The notes under the pieces: model-generated | Told to the model about the DNA's origin: nothing | Database searches by the model: none | Seen by the model: only the letters and a program-made list of their open reading frames with translations | Translations under genes and position numbers: made by a program | Part shown: positions 4,593 through 6,746 of the stretch, in pieces | Numbering within the stretch: the first letter of the stretch is position 1 | Layout: the number at the start of each line of letters is the position of its first letter | DNA from: Gammaproteobacteria bacterium | Lineage (GTDB): Bacteria > Pseudomonadota > Gammaproteobacteria > Magnimaribacterales > TMED112 | DNA length: 6,746 nucleotides | Assembly (NCBI GenBank): GCA_002684055.1 | Contig: NYUL01000055.1 | Location: forward strand, 4,422 to 11,167 | Reading direction: 5' to 3'

Positions 4593-5864
4593 TTAGCCTG
4601 TAATTTTGGTGAAGACTTCTTTGATCTTATCAAGACCCCAATCTAATTCTTCTTTAGTAATGACCAAAGGTGGAGCAAATCTTATAGTTGTTTCATGAGT
4701 CTCTTTACAAAGTATTCCATGATCAAGGCACATCTTTGATAAGTCTTTTCCAGAAATAAGTTGAGGATCAATCTCTACACCGAGCCATAAACCCATACCT
4801 CTGATCTCTTTTATAAGTCTTGAATTCATCTTTAGCAGAGACTCTTTGAAGTAATCGCCCATTAATCTGCTGTTTTCAATTAAATCTTCCTCATCAAGCA
4901 ACTCCAAAGACCTCTTTGCTATCGCTGCAGCTAGAGGGTTGCCTCCAAAAGTTGAACCATGTGATCCAGGATCCATCCACTGCATTACTTCTTTTGATGT
5001 AAGAAAGCATGAAACTGGCATAAATCCGCCTCCTAAAGCTTTACCCAGAATTAGGCCATCAGGTCTAGACTCTTTAGTTTGATCTTCATCACAACCAATA
5101 TTGCAGTTACAGTCCCCACAAGAGTGTTGGTATGCAAATAATTTTCCTGTTCTTCCAAGGCCAGATTGAATTTCGTCTAACAACATAAGAACATTATTTT
5201 TCGTGCAGATTTCTCTAACTTCTCTCAAATAATTTTTAGGTGGTACGATTATTCCACCCTCTCCCTGTATAGGTTCAATTAAAACTGCTGCTGTATTTTC
5301 ATTTATCGCTGATTCTATAGATTGAGAACACCCATATTTAACGGCCTTAAATCCAGGAGTATGTGGCCCAAAGTCTTTTTTAGAGTTTTCGTCTGTAGAG
5401 AAGCTTATAATTGTTGTGGTTCTGCCATGAAAATTGCCATCTGCTACGATTATTTCAGCCTTGCCTGGCTCAACTTTCTTAGTTCTATAGGCCCACCTCC
5501 TAGAGGATTTAATTGCTGTCTCTACTGCTTCAGCACCTGAGTTCATTGGAAGACACATTTCAAAGCCACTCATTTTAGTAATGGTCTCTAAGTATGGCCC
5601 CAAAGTATCTGTGTAAAATGCTCGTGAAGTCAAAGACAGCCTACTTGATTGTTCATGAAAAACCCTTAAAAGTTCTGGATGTGCATGTCCATGACTGACA
5701 GCTGAATAGCCAGACATCATATCAAGATATTTCTTTTCATTTACGTCCCATGCCCAAACCCCTTTTGCTTTTGATAATACAACTGGTAAAGGCTTATAAT
5801 TATCTGGTCCAAATATTGACTCTTTTTTTATTAGGCTATTTTGAATATCATTTATCACTGACAA
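4593..5864 (-). CDS. rocD: Ornithine aminotransferase (ornithine-oxo-acid transaminase), PLP class III
   Basis: Transfers the delta-amino group of ornithine to 2-oxoglutarate, giving glutamate-5-semialdehyde and glutamate, in the cytoplasm. The PLP lysine is K275 in L-G-K-A-L-G-G-G, with D230 in L-D-E-I-Q, N-S-G-A-E-A (108-113), F-H-G-R-T (145-149) and T305 in G-S-T-F-G-G-N-P. Ornithine-specific features beyond acetylornithine aminotransferase are Y23 in N-Y-K-P-L-P-V and Y53 in G-Y-S-A-V, spaced as Tyr55 and Tyr85 of human OAT, S-R-A-F-Y (80-84), and R395 in I-R-F-A-P-P-L. D230 to K275 is 45 residues against 29 in the human enzyme; the 16 extra residues are cysteine-rich (C249, C252, C254, C258). 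No ATG is available near the N-terminus: TTG at 5864 is chosen, with GTG at 5858 possible, and no Shine-Dalgarno is seen. First gene of an operon with the GtrA-like and dehydrogenase genes, divergent from a CtlX-like gene. Confidence 0.93.
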   Translation of the reverse strand: MSVINDIQNSLIKKESIFGPDNYKPLPVVLSKAKGVWAWDVNEKKYLDMMSGYSAVSHGHAHPELLRVFHEQSSRLSLTSRAFYTDTLGPYLETITKMSGFEMCLPMNSGAEAVETAIKSSRRWAYRTKKVEPGKAEIIVADGNFHGRTTTIISFSTDENSKKDFGPHTPGFKAVKYGCSQSIESAINENTAAVLIEPIQGEGGIIVPPKNYLREVREICTKNNVLMLLDEIQSGLGRTGKLFAYQHSCGDCNCNIGCDEDQTKESRPDGLILGKALGGGFMPVSCFLTSKEVMQWMDPGSHGSTFGGNPLAAAIAKRSLELLDEEDLIENSRLMGDYFKESLLKMNSRLIKEIRGMGLWLGVEIDPQLISGKDLSKMCLDHGILCKETHETTIRFAPPLVITKEELDWGLDKIKEVFTKITG

Positions 5865-5902
5865 TATTCTAATAGTAAATATTTTGTACCGCTAGCTAAA
5901 AT
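5865..5902. promoter_or_regulatory. 38-nt divergent intergenic region between rocD and the ctlX-like gene
   Basis: The starts of two outward-reading genes are only 38 nt apart, so both promoters must lie here or partly within the coding sequences. The stretch is AT-rich with several -10-like words, including TAGAAT reading leftward (5872-5867) just before the rocD TTG and TAAAAT reading rightward (5897-5902) just before the ATG. No convincing -35 partner or Shine-Dalgarno is visible for either gene. The short leaders imply leaderless or near-leaderless mRNAs, or transcription starting farther inside the opposite gene. Confidence 0.4.
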
Positions 5903-6746
5903 ATGAAAGATAAGCAATCAACAAATAAGATCTTCATGGTGGAGCCTGAAGTTTTCTTTATGAACCCTCAAACTGCAGATAGTAATCATTATCAGTTAGA
6001 TGATAAGCATGAGAGTTCAGACCAAATATTAGATTCTGCAATTGAAGAGTTTAGGAGATTTAAGGGTTGTCTAGAAAACAATGGTGTTGAAGTTATAGCT
6101 CTTAAAGGATCATCAAAATGTCCTGATCATATTTTTCCAAATTGGTTTACAACATTTGAAAATAAAACTTTTCAAATTTTCAGCATGCTTGCAGAAAATA
6201 GAAGGCTAGAAAAAACACCTGAAATGATTAATTACCTTAAACAGGACTATGAATTAACCGAAGATATGAGCAGTTTAGAATCTGAAAATAGATTTTTAGA
6301 ATCTACTAGCAGCATGGTATTTGATAGAACAAATAGAGTTGTTTATTTAACAATATCTCCAAGGGCAAACGCTGAACTAGCTAAAGAATGGTGTGCAAGA
6401 AATAATTATGAATTGGTAATGTTTGAAACTGAGAGTCATACCGGTAGCCCTATATACCATACAGATGTTTTGATGTTCGTCGGAACAACTGCTATAGGAA
6501 TCTGTTTTGAAGTAATTAAATCCGAGTATGTAGATCATGTAAGAGAGATGGTAAATAGATACCATGAAGTTATAGAGATTAAAAAGGATCAACTTCTAGA
6601 TTTCTGCGGCAATTGTTTAGAAATTCCTAATAAAAATGGCGAGCTACTACTCGCCATGTCTACTAGATCTTTTAATGGTTATACCAAAGGGCAGAAAGAT
6701 AAATTATCATTGCACTTCAAAAAGATTGTGCACAAAGATATACCAA
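5903..6746 (+). CDS. ctlX: CtlX-like pentein-superfamily amidohydrolase (citrulline/arginine type), 3' truncated by window end
   Basis: The frame is open from ATG 5903 to the window edge, 281 codons without a stop; the family is about 300 residues, so only some 20-30 are missing. It follows the COG4874/CtlX pattern of guanidino- and ureido-group hydrolases: M-N-P-Q-T-A-x-x-N (20-28), F-P-N-W-F (78-82), A-E-N-R-R-L-E (97-103), M-V-F-D-R (138-142) with S-P-R (152-154), Y-H-T-D-V (185-189, containing the expected catalytic His186) and G-N-C-L-E-I (236-241). It ends at D-I-P, right before the segment where this family has its catalytic cysteine, so activity cannot be judged. CtlX is described as a citrulline-utilisation hydrolase (citrulline to ornithine), and divergence from rocD fits that. 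Dimethylarginine hydrolase or another guanidine substrate remains possible. No Shine-Dalgarno precedes the ATG. Confidence 0.78.
   Translation, partial: MKDKQSTNKIFMVEPEVFFMNPQTADSNHYQLDDKHESSDQILDSAIEEFRRFKGCLENNGVEVIALKGSSKCPDHIFPNWFTTFENKTFQIFSMLAENRRLEKTPEMINYLKQDYELTEDMSSLESENRFLESTSSMVFDRTNRVVYLTISPRANAELAKEWCARNNYELVMFETESHTGSPIYHTDVLMFVGTTAIGICFEVIKSEYVDHVREMVNRYHEVIEIKKDQLLDFCGNCLEIPNKNGELLLAMSTRSFNGYTKGQKDKLSLHFKKIVHKDIP

Noticed and set aside
4580..4633. Longer N-terminus for the GtrA-like protein from a TTG at 4633
   Set aside because: It would overlap the aminotransferase by 41 nt and add 18 polar residues not expected before the first helix; the nearby GGGG is too close to the TTG to serve as a ribosome site.
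5322..5540. Open frame of 72 codons on the + strand
   Set aside because: Antisense to conserved ornithine aminotransferase sequence; no supporting signals.
6377..6592. Open frame of 71 codons on the - strand
   Set aside because: Antisense to the CtlX-like gene; no recognisable protein features.

Overview
The window is AT-rich, densely packed bacterial chromosome. The rplY-pth-ychF order, protein sequences close to the gammaproteobacterial forms (as remembered, not searched) and the short intergenic spaces suggest a small-genome, probably marine, gammaproteobacterium, SAR86-like in style. That placement is inference; no taxonomic marker is complete enough here to prove it.

Left part (1-2222, + strand): the last 15 codons of a probable ribosomal protein L25 gene, peptidyl-tRNA hydrolase (pth, TTG start) and the ATPase YchF follow with a 4-nt gap and then an ATGA overlap, forming a translation-linked housekeeping operon. 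An elongator tRNA-Met (anticodon CAT, encoded CCA) comes next, with a consensus TATAAT upstream. Only 14 nt after the tRNA a small four-helix membrane protein of the DUF4149/TMEM205-like type begins without a visible Shine-Dalgarno.

Middle (2225-2901, - strand): two small two-helix membrane proteins, each with a G-E-N-G motif before the last helix, are tandem paralogues of unknown function. A strong intrinsic terminator separates them, and its hairpin contains the first possible start codon of the second gene. Upstream of the pair lies a 171-nt non-coding stretch with a perfect 22-bp palindrome.

Right part (2902-6746): a tight - strand operon of ornithine aminotransferase, a GtrA-family membrane protein and an FAD-linked D-2-hydroxyacid dehydrogenase (D-2-hydroxyglutarate dehydrogenase/GlcD type). 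Diverging from it across 38 nt is a pentein-fold hydrolase resembling CtlX (citrulline hydrolase), cut by the window end just before its expected catalytic cysteine. CtlX-like enzyme plus ornithine aminotransferase would make a citrulline -> ornithine -> glutamate-semialdehyde route; the dehydrogenase could supply 2-oxoglutarate, the amino acceptor of the transaminase, but that link is speculative. The aminotransferase carries an unusual 16-residue cysteine-rich insertion.

No CRISPR array, insertion sequence, rRNA or prophage element was seen. There is no gene-free stretch over 300 nt; the longest is 171 nt.
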